This document shows, one piece after another, positions 36,553-44,756 of a stretch of 64,000 nt of DNA. Origin of the DNA: an uncultured Cytophagales bacterium (GTDB lineage Bacteria > Bacteroidota > Bacteroidia > Cytophagales > Thermonemataceae); contig CALLAC010000010.1 of assembly GCA_938002655.1 (NCBI GenBank), positions 62,001 to 126,000 on the forward strand, read 5' to 3'. The notes under the pieces were generated by a model, which saw nothing but the letters and a program-made list of their open reading frames with translations, ran no database searches and was not told the DNA's origin. Position numbers and translations under genes: made by a program. Within the stretch, counting starts at the first letter, position 1. The number at the start of each line of letters is the position of its first letter.

Positions 36553-37929
36553 ATGTTTGCTATTGTTGATATAGAAACTACTGGCAGTAAACCAGATTAC
36601 GATAAAATCATAGAAATTGCTATTTACTTGCACGATGGCGAAAAAATTGTTGATGCTTTCTGCTCGCTTATCAACCCCGAACGCTACATTCCTGATTTTA
36701 TCACCAAACTCACAGGCATCAGCAATGCTATGGTAGCAGATGCTCCCAAATTTTATGAAGTTGCTAAAAAGATTATACAATTTACCGAAGGGCATATCTT
36801 TGTAGCTCATCATGTACATTTTGATTATTCTTTCTTGAAAAATGAATTTCGCAGTTTAGGCTATAAATATCAACGCCACACACTCTGCACGGTACGTCTG
36901 AGCCGAAAACTTATTCCCAACTTACCCTCCTACTCTCTTGACAGGCTTTGCGAAAGTTTAGGAATAAAAGTTCACCAAAGACACCGAGCCCAAGGCGATG
37001 CCGAAGCTACTGCCAAACTGTTTACGCGTTTGGTACAAATCAATCGCTCACAAATAGAAAACGATATCATTGAGGCTGAAATTAAATTTCCAACGCTTCC
37101 ACCCAAAATTACCCAAGAGCAAGTCTGCAACTTGCCCGAAGAAACAGGCGTGTATTATTTCCACGACGAAGTAGGGAGTGTTATTTATGTAGGTAAAAGT
37201 CGTAACATTCGTAAACGGATTGCTTCGCACTTCCAGCTTTTTAGCAAAAATCGTAAACATTCGGCACTCAAAGAAACTATTGCAGATATTAGCTATCAAA
37301 TCACAGGGAGCGAACTAGTAGCCTTATTACTAGAATCAGCAGAGATAAAAAAATACAAACCTCGTTTCAACAAAGCCCAAAGACGTGATAAGTATCTATA
37401 TGGTATTTTTGTTCGTAAAGATGTAAAAGGCTATTTACATTTGTATGCCGATAAAATCAAAAACGAAAAAGAGCCTATTTACTTTACCCAAAGCAGTGCC
37501 ATAGCTCGTGCTATTATAGAAAAATATCAGCAAAAACTAAAGCTTTGCCAAAAACTCTGTGATATGTACAGGCACGCAGGGGCTTGCTTTGGATATCGCG
37601 TGGGCGAATGTGCAGGTGCTTGTGTAAGCCAAGAGCCTTTTGAAGAGTATAACAAAAGAGTAGAGCAAGTAATAGCACAACTCAACCAATTCAAAAAGTC
37701 TAATTTCTGCATCATTGGACAAGGACGCACCCCTACCGAAAGGTCTTTGGTTTGGATAGAAAATGGTTTATATGGAGGCTTTGGCTTCATAGACAAAGAA
37801 ACCCTAGACACTATCTCAAATATCCAGAGCCTCAAATCCTTTATTCAAAAACAAACTGATACACAAGACGCCCAAAAAATCATTCGGCAATACTTGGAAA
37901 CCTCACAAGATAAAGTCATTTATTTCTGA
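36553..37929 (+). CDS. DnaQ-like exonuclease fused to UvrC/Cho-type GIY-YIG nuclease
   Basis: 458 residues. Residues 1-165 form a DEDDh 3'-5' exonuclease of the DNA polymerase III epsilon type: 'IVDIETTG' (D6, E8), 'FVAHHVHFDYSFL' and 'HRAQGDAEATAKLF' with catalytic His and Asp. Residues about 196-275 form a GIY-YIG endonuclease ('GVYYF', 'VIYVGKSRNIRKRI') as in UvrC's N-terminus and Cho. A cysteine-rich segment follows ('CDMYRHAGACFGYRVGECAGAC' region), matching the Cys cluster after the UvrC nuclease domain. The C-terminal UvrC endonuclease and HhH domains are absent. It probably acts in DNA repair or in trimming damaged strands. Immediately downstream lies an IS remnant. Confidence 0.9.
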   Translation: MFAIVDIETTGSKPDYDKIIEIAIYLHDGEKIVDAFCSLINPERYIPDFITKLTGISNAMVADAPKFYEVAKKIIQFTEGHIFVAHHVHFDYSFLKNEFRSLGYKYQRHTLCTVRLSRKLIPNLPSYSLDRLCESLGIKVHQRHRAQGDAEATAKLFTRLVQINRSQIENDIIEAEIKFPTLPPKITQEQVCNLPEETGVYYFHDEVGSVIYVGKSRNIRKRIASHFQLFSKNRKHSALKETIADISYQITGSELVALLLESAEIKKYKPRFNKAQRRDKYLYGIFVRKDVKGYLHLYADKIKNEKEPIYFTQSSAIARAIIEKYQQKLKLCQKLCDMYRHAGACFGYRVGECAGACVSQEPFEEYNKRVEQVIAQLNQFKKSNFCIIGQGRTPTERSLVWIENGLYGGFGFIDKETLDTISNIQSLKSFIQKQTDTQDAQKIIRQYLETSQDKVIYF

Positions 37930-37958
37930 TGAATTTACGACTTACCCACCTTATATTG

Positions 37959-37974
37959 GAGCTTGTCAAAGATT
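37959..37974 (+). repeat. Left terminal inverted repeat of the IS remnant
   Basis: GAGCTTGTCAAAGATT, the exact reverse complement of 38469-38484. It begins 29 bp after the stop of the fusion nuclease gene. Confidence 0.88.
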
Positions 37975-38016
37975 GGTAAAATTGTTTATTTTATTGCAAA
38001 ACAAACATTTAGAAAG

Positions 38017-38477
38017 ATGCTCAAAAAAGAATACTTTTGTGTTTAGGAAAACAAACTATTCAAAGAAGAGCATCTGGGGCAAAGATAAGATAAAAAAATA
38101 TGCTTTACCTCATCTTTCTTTTGGGAAAACAGGGATAGTGAAGAGAAACGTATAGGTATCGTCTCTGTCATCTTTTATCGGCTGAAAACTAGCTGTCAGT
38201 GGCGAGAATTGCTCATAAAACATTAAAAAACCTAATTAAAAAACCTATGAGGTTTTTTAAACCTCATAGGTTTGGTGCAAAGTGATAATCAGGGGATTTT
38301 GTTAGGCATTTCAGAACCTATCTCTCTGGCAACTGACGAGGTTTTTGATTTCAAAGAAATGGCAATAAAGACCGTTTTGAATACTTTGACGAAGAACTAT
38401 ACAAAAGAAGGTGGATTATTGAAAGGTCTTTTGCTTGGATAGATGCCTTTAAAGCCTTGATTTTTTTTAATCTTTGA
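38017..38477 (+). pseudogene. IS5-family transposase pseudogene
   Basis: Recognisable fragments are: 'KKYALPHLSFGKTG' (from about 38090), 'IVSVIFYRLKTSCQWREL' (38158-38211, another frame, stop at 38224), 'DNQGILLGISEPIS' (from 38284) running into 'DEVFDFKEMA', and, after a frame change, 'FEYFDEELYKRRWIIERSF' with 'AWIDAFKAL' (from 38376), ending at the TGA 38475-38477. The block 'YRLKTxCQWREL' and the catalytic-Glu region 'RRWIIERSFAWID' are standard in IS5-type DDE transposases. Stops, frameshifts and a deletion of the middle DDE region make it inactive. Confidence 0.85.
38241..38273. repeat. Perfect 15-bp palindromic hairpin inside the IS remnant
   Basis: AAACCTATGAGGTTT (38241-38255) and AAACCTCATAGGTTT (38259-38273) are exact inverted copies with a TTT loop. 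It falls at the break between the N-terminal and central transposase fragments, where coding similarity is lost. It may be a small palindromic repeat inserted into the IS, or a terminator-like stem. Confidence 0.75.
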
Positions 38478-38484
38478 CAAGCTC
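38469..38484 (-). repeat. Right terminal inverted repeat of the IS remnant
   Basis: AATCTTTGACAAGCTC, exact inverse of the left repeat. It overlaps the transposase stop codon and ends 3 bp before the stop codon of recF on the other strand. Confidence 0.88.
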
Positions 38485-38487
38485 TAT

Positions 38488-39564
38488 TTAAATTTCAATT
38501 TTTTGCCAAAGGTGCAGAGAAGAAATTTGCTCTAAGCGTTTGGGATTGGCTTCGGTGAGCAGTACTTGTCCGAAAGGTTTTTGCGTAACTTTCTGCAAAA
38601 GCTGAAAAGTACGTGCTTCATCTAATTTATCCAAGATATCGTCAAGCAAGAGAATAGGCGTAGTTTGTAGTTTTTCTTTCAGATATTCAAAAATAGCCAT
38701 TTTAAGAGCTATCACAAATGTTTTTTGCTCACCTTGGGAGCCAAATTTTTTAATCGGATTGGTATTAAGCAAAAAAGAAAAATCATCTTTGTGAATTCCC
38801 CAAGAAGTGCGTTTCAAAGTAATATCTTTTTCCAAAGATTTTTGTAAGTATTCCTGAAAGTTATCTTGCAAGCAATCGGTTTGGTACAAAATTGCTATTT
38901 GGGCATTTTTTTCTGCAATCTCGGTGTAATTCTTTTCTAGGAATGGGGCTAAAATATTTGCAAAATTCTTTCTTTTTTCGGCTATTTTTTCATTCAAGGG
39001 CAATAGCTGTTCATTGTACACCTCTAAAAGTTTGTAGGAACTATTGGGGAAAGGTATTTGCGAAAGCAAGCTATTGCGTTGTTTGAGTAAATAATTGTAT
39101 TGTGATAATGCTTGCAAATAGCTTTTATCCGTTTGGCAAAGAATAGTGTCAACAAAGCGTCTTCGTTCTTGGCTTCCTTCTCGTATCAGGTCGGTATCAT
39201 TAGGGGCAATCATCACTACGGGAAAACGTCCGATGTATTCGGCAAGTGTAGGGAAGGCGTACTTGTCAAGAATAAAACGCTTGCATTCGGGCGGAGCATA
39301 AATAGCTGAGAGTTGGTGCAGAGTTTCGTTTTCTTGCCAAAGAGAATCTATCCGACAAAAACTTTCATTTTGTAAAATGAGCTGTCTATCGCTATGAAAG
39401 GCACTTTTGGTAAGCGAAAGAAAATAAATAGCATCTAAAAGGTTTGTTTTACCTACCCCATTTCTGCCCAACACAAGCGTATGCAAAGCTGAAAAAGTAA
39501 ATTTTCGTTTTTGATAATTTTTAAAGTTTTGCAACAAAACTTCACGTATCGCAAGATTTTTCAT
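38488..39564 (-). CDS. recF: DNA replication and repair protein RecF
   Basis: 358 residues, normal RecF length. It is an SMC-like ATPase that helps load RecA at single-strand gaps with RecO and RecR. Walker A 'GRNGVGKTNLL' is at 33-43, the DNA-contact segment 'VMIAPNDTDLIREGSQERRRFVD' near 118-140, the ABC signature-like 'GSQGEQKTFVIALKMA' near 277-292, and Walker B 'ILLLDDILDKLDE' near 305-317. The ATG at 39564 starts the conserved 'MKNLAIREVLLQNFKNY'; a 6-codon longer start exists. It is not next to dnaN or gyrB here. The IS remnant abuts its 3' end without truncating any recognisable motif. Confidence 0.94.
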   Translation of the reverse strand: MKNLAIREVLLQNFKNYQKRKFTFSALHTLVLGRNGVGKTNLLDAIYFLSLTKSAFHSDRQLILQNESFCRIDSLWQENETLHQLSAIYAPPECKRFILDKYAFPTLAEYIGRFPVVMIAPNDTDLIREGSQERRRFVDTILCQTDKSYLQALSQYNYLLKQRNSLLSQIPFPNSSYKLLEVYNEQLLPLNEKIAEKRKNFANILAPFLEKNYTEIAEKNAQIAILYQTDCLQDNFQEYLQKSLEKDITLKRTSWGIHKDDFSFLLNTNPIKKFGSQGEQKTFVIALKMAIFEYLKEKLQTTPILLLDDILDKLDEARTFQLLQKVTQKPFGQVLLTEANPKRLEQISSLHLWQKIEI

Positions 39565-39658
39565 TAGAGTAAAACCACACATTTGCGTTTAAAACTAACA
39601 TACTCGTAATCTTGATGCAAAGTGATAAACATTTGATTTTTAGCTATAATTTTAAAAC

Positions 39659-40351
39659 TTAATTGACACTAGACAAAAAAGGCTTGCAAACAGATTGCCC
39701 AGGAAAGTGATATTTAGGTAATTCTTTGCTAGTAGGTGGAGTATAAAGTTTGTGCTTTTCTTGTTTTTGGGCATACAAAGGTTTGGAAAAACTCCTTACT
39801 GTTGTAATCCAATAATTTTGAGCTTTTTGGGAAATTTTGAGAGTTTGGGTAATAGTTTCATTTTTAGGTATTGATACCACTTCTGCCGAATATACATCTA
39901 ACTCAAAAAGATAATCATAACGCAACCATAGCTCAACATCAAAGTTTTTATTGTAACGTAGCAAATTGAACTTGCCGTCAAAATCAAAGTAAAAACTTTG
40001 TTTTTCAAGGTCTTTGTACGATTTTTCTAAATTTACCAAACCGCCACAATGGGTAGAAAATCTGCATTCCCAAATAATTTCCTTTTTCTTGCTGCGATGT
40101 ATTTTAGCCAAACCTGCACTCTTAAAGGCGATAGTTTTGTTGTAAGCATAATCAGGAAAATCTGTAAGTTGAAAAATTTTCTGCTGAAAAAATTGGTAAT
40201 GTTTGTAAGGGAAAAGGGTATTTTTACCTTTGGGTATTTGAATAGAGATATCAAATCCTTCTGCTATACGCCAAAATATTTGCAGTTTTTTATGCTTTTT
40301 AAGTAATCGGATAAGTTTTTTTCGTAAGTCTTTACGTATTGAGGTAGTCAT
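39659..40351 (-). CDS. Hypothetical protein coupled to a glycosyltransferase gene
   Basis: 230 residues of unrecognised family. It is very basic at the N-terminus ('SIRKDLRKKLIRLLKKHKKLQ') and rich in aromatic residues in the middle ('FYFDFDGKFNLLRYNKNFDVELWLRYDYLFELDVY'), with no signal peptide or obvious membrane helix. Its ATG overlaps the stop of the upstream glycosyltransferase gene (ATGA), so the two are translationally coupled and likely work together, perhaps in modifying a glycan or glycolipid. A 17-codon longer start would run further into the glycosyltransferase gene and is not preferred. Confidence 0.75.
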   Translation of the reverse strand: MTTSIRKDLRKKLIRLLKKHKKLQIFWRIAEGFDISIQIPKGKNTLFPYKHYQFFQQKIFQLTDFPDYAYNKTIAFKSAGLAKIHRSKKKEIIWECRFSTHCGGLVNLEKSYKDLEKQSFYFDFDGKFNLLRYNKNFDVELWLRYDYLFELDVYSAEVVSIPKNETITQTLKISQKAQNYWITTVRSFSKPLYAQKQEKHKLYTPPTSKELPKYHFPGQSVCKPFLSSVN

Positions 40352-41424
40352 AGTATTTTCTCTAAATTTTCTACAAACATTTGGGGGGCTTGTTGCACCC
40401 AATCACGCATTTGGGTAGTGGGCTGGTAAGTTTCTAAATAGTTCAAAAAAGGAGAAATATTGAAATCTTTGCTTACAATGCCAGCTCCTACTTTTTGGGC
40501 GTCCAGGGCATTGCAGCTTTGCTCAAATTGTCCTTTTACGGGTATCATCATAACGGGCTTGCCCAAATACATCGCTTCACACACCGACTCAAAGCCTGCC
40601 GTAGTTACTAAGGCTCGGCAGGTTCTCATTTTTTCCAAAAATTTAGTATCACTAATTTGATGAAAAGTCAAATTTTCGCTGAAATGTTCAACTTCGGGAG
40701 CGTTTTTTCTATCCCAAAAACACTCTAATTTTACATCTGGATTTTTCTTGTGCCAAGCGATAATATCATCTCCGTAGCCGTCATTATTCACATAGCACAA
40801 AATAAAATTTTGTGTTTCAGGGGAAAGCGAGAGCACTTCTGTGCGAAGCAGTGGAGGTACAATCTTGATATTCTTGTAGTCGGAAAGATAGGGGGCAAAC
40901 GAAAGAGCTAATTTAAGTTTTGCCTTGTAAGCTGTAAGATTGGTATTGAGATTGAGCAGAAATCTTTCTACCTTATGCCCTTTGGGATACTGAAATTGGG
41001 GGTGTTGTAAGAAGAACTGATGCCCTACCACTACCATCGGAGCAGGAGCTTTATGAAACAAATGGTAGAAGCCTGCCAAAAGGTCGTAGAAATTGATGAT
41101 AAGGTCTGGCTGATATTGTTCGTAATACCTCGAAAGCTCTCGCATACTTGCAAAAAAAGTTCTGTTTTTGAGCAAGTTGTAAGCAATGGTTTTTCCTATC
41201 AGTATGCTACGATTGTTATTATCCTTGACAAAGTTGGGGCTTTCAAAATAATGCAAAGGAGCTTTTATTTTGGTAACAAAAAATTCAGGAATTTTTCTAT
41301 AACTTTTCCCAACCAATACAGCCACTACTTTATGCCCTGCATTGTGCAAAATATCTTGCAGCGCAAGAGCCTGCGTAAGATGCCCCCTACCTTCACCTTG
41401 TACAACAAATAAAAATTTTGCCAT
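40348..41424 (-). CDS. GT-B glycosyltransferase (MurG/GT28-like)
   Basis: 358 residues. The N-terminal 'FLFVVQGEGRGHLTQALALQDIL' carries the Gly-rich GxGRGHxxxA loop of MurG-like and MJ1255-like glycosyltransferases. The C-terminal donor domain has 'CRALVTTAGFESVCEAMYLGKPVMMIPVKGQFEQSCNA', matching the UDP-sugar-binding region (Gly, Glu, and Gln-E-Q-like residues). It lacks a signal peptide and should sit at the cytoplasmic membrane face, using a lipid or polysaccharide acceptor. It starts 12 nt after the hydroxyacid dehydrogenase gene and overlaps the next gene by 4 nt (ATGA). It is distinct from MurG itself, whose cell-wall neighbours are absent. Confidence 0.85.
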   Translation of the reverse strand: MAKFLFVVQGEGRGHLTQALALQDILHNAGHKVVAVLVGKSYRKIPEFFVTKIKAPLHYFESPNFVKDNNNRSILIGKTIAYNLLKNRTFFASMRELSRYYEQYQPDLIINFYDLLAGFYHLFHKAPAPMVVVGHQFFLQHPQFQYPKGHKVERFLLNLNTNLTAYKAKLKLALSFAPYLSDYKNIKIVPPLLRTEVLSLSPETQNFILCYVNNDGYGDDIIAWHKKNPDVKLECFWDRKNAPEVEHFSENLTFHQISDTKFLEKMRTCRALVTTAGFESVCEAMYLGKPVMMIPVKGQFEQSCNALDAQKVGAGIVSKDFNISPFLNYLETYQPTTQMRDWVQQAPQMFVENLEKIL

Positions 41425-41436
41425 TCGTTTAAGTGT

Positions 41437-42375
41437 TTAATAGCTGTTTTTTTCAAGGTATTGCAGAATTTTTTCTGCAAGTACTTGGCTAATTTTCAAG
41501 TACGACTCTTTCGTCCAGCCTGCTACGTGAGGTGTAAGGATAACATTCGGCATAGCTACTAATTTTTCAAATAAAGCTTCTTGTTGAGGTGAGAGTGCGT
41601 TTAATTTTTCATTTTCCAGAACGTCTAGCCCTGCTCCCAAGATTTTCCCTTGCTCCAATCCTTTTACAATAGCTTCCGTATCTGCCACTTCCCCTCTTGC
41701 CGAATTGAGCAGCCAAAAAGGCTTAGAGCAACTTTCTACGAAAGCCTGATTAAACATTTTTCGACTCTGCTCGTTAAGTGAGACATGCAGTGAAATCACA
41801 TCAGCCTCTTGCTGAATGTGAGCAATGCTTGTCATTTGAGCATAATTATCTGCTTTTTCGGGGTTTCGGTCATAAGAAAGAATTTTTACACCCAAACTAT
41901 TTAATCGCTTGGCAAAAGCCTTTCCCGTATGCCCATAGCCAATAATTCCTATGGTTTTGCCTTGCAATTCTACTCCTCTGTTGGCTTCTCTACGCCAAAT
42001 TTTTTGCTTTACTTGTTCGTTAGCGATATGAATTTTGTTCATTAGCGTAAGAAGCATTGCAAGGCAATGTTCTGCTACAGCATCACAATTGGCTTCGGGA
42101 GCATTGATAAGGTGTATTTTTTTCTTTTTTGCAAAATCTACGTCAATATTATCCAGCCCCGAACCTGCTCTTACAATGAGTTTGAGTTGCGGGTTTTGAT
42201 TTAAAATAGCTTGGTTTATGTGTATCTTGCTGCGAACAATAATTGCCTCAAAATCTTGCAAGCATTCTGCAATTTCTTGAGAGGAAATCGTAGGTTTGTA
42301 AGTATACGAAATGTTTTTTTGCTCAAAAACATTTATCAGAAAGGGGTGCAAATCGTCAACAATAAGAAATTTCAT
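41437..42375 (-). CDS. D-isomer-specific 2-hydroxyacid dehydrogenase
   Basis: 312 residues, the size of short SerA/HprA-type enzymes without an ACT domain. The NAD-binding motif 'GIIGYGHTGKAFAKRL' is near 140-155. Catalytic residues are the Arg in 'VRAGSGLDNID' or 'NSARGEV', the Glu in 'LDVLENE', and the His in 'LTPHVAGWTKES'. It interconverts a 2-hydroxy acid and a 2-oxo acid; 3-phosphoglycerate is one candidate, but substrate is not fixed by sequence. The start codon overlaps the stop of the upstream lipoprotein gene (ATGA), and the glycosyltransferase gene follows at 12 nt. An unusual operon context for this enzyme. Confidence 0.9.
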   Translation of the reverse strand: MKFLIVDDLHPFLINVFEQKNISYTYKPTISSQEIAECLQDFEAIIVRSKIHINQAILNQNPQLKLIVRAGSGLDNIDVDFAKKKKIHLINAPEANCDAVAEHCLAMLLTLMNKIHIANEQVKQKIWRREANRGVELQGKTIGIIGYGHTGKAFAKRLNSLGVKILSYDRNPEKADNYAQMTSIAHIQQEADVISLHVSLNEQSRKMFNQAFVESCSKPFWLLNSARGEVADTEAIVKGLEQGKILGAGLDVLENEKLNALSPQQEALFEKLVAMPNVILTPHVAGWTKESYLKISQVLAEKILQYLEKNSY

Positions 42376-42656
42376 CGGATTTTGAAGCACTCGTCCAAAA
42401 GTTTGTTTTCACCTGCTTTTCCTACGTCATTGGGGCTATCGTAATAGCTTTGAGCTTTTTCTGCCATACACTTACAAAGCTCGGCTACATCGATGCCTGC
42501 GGCTTTTATGGCTTCGTCTTTCTTGTATTTTTTGGTACAGTTTTCGATAAATTTAGCGGTATCTTTATCGTTCCAATCACCTTTTTGGCTTTTTTCTTCT
42601 TTACTACCTCCGCAAGCAGTAAGCAAAATCAATGAAAATGCAAGAATTTTGTTCAT
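42372..42656 (-). CDS. Small putative lipoprotein
   Basis: 94 residues. A lipoprotein signal peptide ends in 'LILLTAC' with lipidated C15. The mature part is about 80 residues, with charged 'KDTAKFIENCTKKYKKDEAIK' and 'VAELCKCMAEKAQSYYDSPNDV' and a final 'DECFKIR'. It contains four further cysteines that may form disulfides in the periplasm. I do not recognise a named family. The ATG at 42656 is chosen because it gives a proper signal peptide; the longer frame to 42758 does not. Its stop overlaps the start of the dehydrogenase gene. Confidence 0.78.
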   Translation of the reverse strand: MNKILAFSLILLTACGGSKEEKSQKGDWNDKDTAKFIENCTKKYKKDEAIKAAGIDVAELCKCMAEKAQSYYDSPNDVGKAGENKLLDECFKIR

Positions 42657-42670
42657 ACCTTCTTTTTCTG

Positions 42671-42678
42671 CAAAACTA
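42671..42678 (-). promoter_or_regulatory. Candidate -7 element of the lipoprotein-glycosyltransferase operon
   Basis: On the minus strand TAGTTTTG (42678-42671) fits TAnnTTTG, 15 bp upstream of ATG 42656. No TTG lies at the expected -33 distance, so support is partial. Confidence 0.4.
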
Positions 42679-42776
42679 ACAATTTGCCTTGTTTCTGTAA
42701 AAAAATACCCAAAAATTTTGTTTTTCTTTGTAAAAAATTTAGTTTGCAATGGAAACAATCTAAAACCTAAAAAAGT

Positions 42777-43760
42777 ATGAATTTTGAAAATTCGTTTCTC
42801 GTTTTCCTTATCGCAGGGATTATTGGTTTCTTTATTTTTTTGTATTTTGTACCTATAAATTTATGGGTTACAGCATTATTTTCAGGCGTACCGATTGGGC
42901 TTTTACGTCTGATATTTATGCGTATTCGTCGTGTGCCACCTCGTGCCATTGTAGAATCTTTGATTACAGCTCACAAAGCAGGTATTCAGGTAACTGCTGA
43001 CGATTTGGAAACACATTATTTAGCAGGTGGCAATGTACAAAATGTAATTCGTGCTCTGATTTCAGCCGATAAAGCAGGTTTAGATCTTTCCTTTCGCCAA
43101 GCTACTGCCATTGATTTGGCAGGTAGAGATGTATTTGATGCCGTACAAGTTTCTGTAAATCCTCGAGTTATCAATACGCCTAATGTCACGGCTGTTTCCA
43201 AAGATGGTATTCAACTGATTGTAAAAGCTCGTATCACGGTAAGAGCCAATCTCCAACAACTTGTTGGTGGTGCAGGCGAAGATACCATTTTAGCTCGTGT
43301 AGGCGAAGGCATTGTTACTTCTATTGGTTCTGCTGATAATCATCAAACCGTGCTCGAAAACCCCGATGCTATCTCCAAAGTGGTGCTTGCTCGCGGTTTG
43401 GACGCTGGTACTGCCTTCAAAATTCTCTCCATTGATATTGCCGATATTGATGTCGGTGAAAATATCGGTGCCAAATTACAAATTGATAAAGCCGCCGCCG
43501 ACCTGAAAATTGCCGAAGCCAAAGCCGAAGAACGCCGTGCTATGGCAGTTGCCTTTGAACAAGAAATGAAAGCGAAAGCCCAAGAAGCACGTGCCAAAGT
43601 AATTGAAGCCGAAGCCGAAATACCCAAAGCTATCGCCGAATCGTTTAAATCAGGTAATTTAGGCATTATGGACTACTACCGAATGAAAAATATCATCGCC
43701 GATACCAAAATGAGAGATTCTATCGCAGGCAACCCCGATACAGTTTCAGATAAAGATTAA
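42777..43760 (+). CDS. floA: Flotillin-like protein FloA
   Basis: 327 residues, matching FloA (former UPF0365/YqfA). An N-terminal membrane segment at about 8-45 is followed by an SPFH domain: '[31 protein letters not shown]', '[26 protein letters not shown]'. A long Ala/Glu coiled coil comes next ('[28 protein letters not shown]', about 240-285). FloA organises ordered membrane microdomains and affects membrane fluidity and protein complexes. Its usual NfeD partner is not adjacent in this window. It is divergent from the small lipoprotein gene and ends at a bidirectional hairpin shared with tatC. Confidence 0.94.
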   Translation: MNFENSFLVFLIAGIIGFFIFLYFVPINLWVTALFSGVPIGLLRLIFMRIRRVPPRAIVESLITAHKAGIQVTADDLETHYLAGGNVQNVIRALISADKAGLDLSFRQATAIDLAGRDVFDAVQVSVNPRVINTPNVTAVSKDGIQLIVKARITVRANLQQLVGGAGEDTILARVGEGIVTSIGSADNHQTVLENPDAISKVVLARGLDAGTAFKILSIDIADIDVGENIGAKLQIDKAAADLKIAEAKAEERRAMAVAFEQEMKAKAQEARAKVIEAEAEIPKAIAESFKSGNLGIMDYYRMKNIIADTKMRDSIAGNPDTVSDKD

Positions 43761-43767
43761 CTTACAG

Positions 43768-43792
43768 AAGCCCTACATTATGAGTAGGGCTT
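43768..43792. terminator. Bidirectional terminator between floA and tatC
   Basis: AGCCCTAC (43769-43776) and GTAGGGCT (43784-43791) pair perfectly with a 7-nt loop, extended by A-T pairs, with T-rich sequence to the right. Confidence 0.72.
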
Positions 43793-43804
43793 TGCTTGTA
43801 TTTT

Positions 43805-44680
43805 CTACTCCAACCTCTGGTCTAAACGAGGGGTAGAGCCTGATGTTTGTATAGCCTGCGTATATTGAGCTTTTTCCAACTCTTTTTCTCGCTTTTCTAC
43901 ACGAGCCACAATAAAAATACTTGCCTCATACAACACATACAAAGGTAAAGCTACTATCAATTGTGAAAAAATATCGCCCGTAGGTGTAATAACCGCCGCA
44001 AGTATCAGTACTCCCACAATACTATGACGACGATAGCTCCGCATAAACGAAGCCCCGAGTAAGCCTACTTTTGCCAAAAAATAAGCCACCATTGGCAACT
44101 GAAACATCAAAGCACTAATTAGCGTAAGCCACGTAACAATAGAAACATAACTATGCAAATCAAATTCAAGATTAGGGTTGATACGAGAGGAAATTTTGTA
44201 GGTAGCCAAAAAATTTACCGATATAGGCGTAAGAATAAAATACCCAAACAAAACTCCTATCACAAAAAGCAAAGCAATGTAGAAGACTACCCCTTTGGTT
44301 GCTTTCAACTCCTTTTCGTATAAAGCAGGTTTCACAAAACGCCAAATTTCCCAAACAACGTACGGAAAGCCTAAAACCAAACCTATCACGATAGCCGAAG
44401 TGATATGTGTCATAAATTGCCCTGTAATAGCAAAATTTACAAAATTGAGATTAACTCCCACACATAGCCCTTCCGAACCCAACCAACGCCCCAGCTCACA
44501 CATGCTACGATAGGTCCAAAAATCAGCTTTAGCAGGACCAAATAGCACCTTTTCAAAAATAAATTCAGTAAATCCGAAGGCTACAATCATCAGCAACACC
44601 ACAACCACTACCGAGCGAATAAGATGCTTGCGTAGCTCTTCTAAATGTTCTAGAAAAGTCATTTCTTTTTTTTCTGCCAT
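43805..44680 (-). CDS. tatC: Sec-independent (Tat) protein translocase subunit TatC
   Basis: 291 residues with six membrane helices. It starts with the TatC hallmark 'MTFLEHLEELRKHLIRS' (about 8-24), whose Glu and Arg bind the twin-arginine signal. It continues with 'GFPYVVWEIWRFVKPALYEKE' and 'FQLPMVAYFLAKVGLL', both signature segments. TatC is the receptor that moves folded, often cofactor-containing proteins across the inner membrane. A longer loop around 60-75 ('LGRWLGSEGLCVGVNLNF') is seen in Bacteroidota versions. No tatA/B gene is adjacent. It converges on floA and diverges from the SPOR protein gene. Confidence 0.95.
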   Translation of the reverse strand: MAEKKEMTFLEHLEELRKHLIRSVVVVVLLMIVAFGFTEFIFEKVLFGPAKADFWTYRSMCELGRWLGSEGLCVGVNLNFVNFAITGQFMTHITSAIVIGLVLGFPYVVWEIWRFVKPALYEKELKATKGVVFYIALLFVIGVLFGYFILTPISVNFLATYKISSRINPNLEFDLHSYVSIVTWLTLISALMFQLPMVAYFLAKVGLLGASFMRSYRRHSIVGVLILAAVITPTGDIFSQLIVALPLYVLYEASIFIVARVEKREKELEKAQYTQAIQTSGSTPRLDQRLE

Positions 44681-44697
44681 TGAGTGAAAATTTTTAG

Positions 44698-44735
44698 CAA
44701 AATTACAGATTTTTTAAAGAAAACACCTATTTTTG
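44698..44735. promoter_or_regulatory. Divergent promoter region of tatC and the SPOR gene
   Basis: TAATTTTG on the minus strand (44705-44698) faces tatC. TATTTTTG on the + strand (44728-44735) faces the SPOR gene. Both fit the -7 consensus. The -33 elements are not clear for either. Confidence 0.4.
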
Positions 44736-44756
44736 TGAAAAAGTCTTTTTCGCTTT

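Larger units (their letters stand above)
37959..38484 (+). mobile_element. Decayed IS5-like insertion sequence
   Basis: A 526-bp element is bounded by perfect 16-bp terminal inverted repeats: GAGCTTGTCAAAGATT at 37959-37974 and AATCTTTGACAAGCTC at 38469-38484. Between them are broken pieces of a DDE transposase, in order, in three frames. An intact copy would be about 300 bp longer. I cannot identify a target-site duplication: left flank ...ATATTG, right flank TATTTA. It lies between the fusion nuclease and recF, ending 3 bp from the recF stop codon. Confidence 0.88.

Noticed and set aside
37973..38155. 60-codon frame in the IS region as a gene
   Set aside because: Explained as part of the broken transposase and its left end.
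37953..38490. A target-site duplication for the IS remnant
   Set aside because: Flanks ATATTG and TATTTA do not give a convincing direct repeat.
38274..39628. A 13-nt string shared at 38277-38289 and 39615-39627 (TGCAAAGTGATAA) flanking recF as direct repeats of a mobile element
   Set aside because: Part of the first copy fits the transposase coding remnant, and no inverted ends match the second; likely chance.
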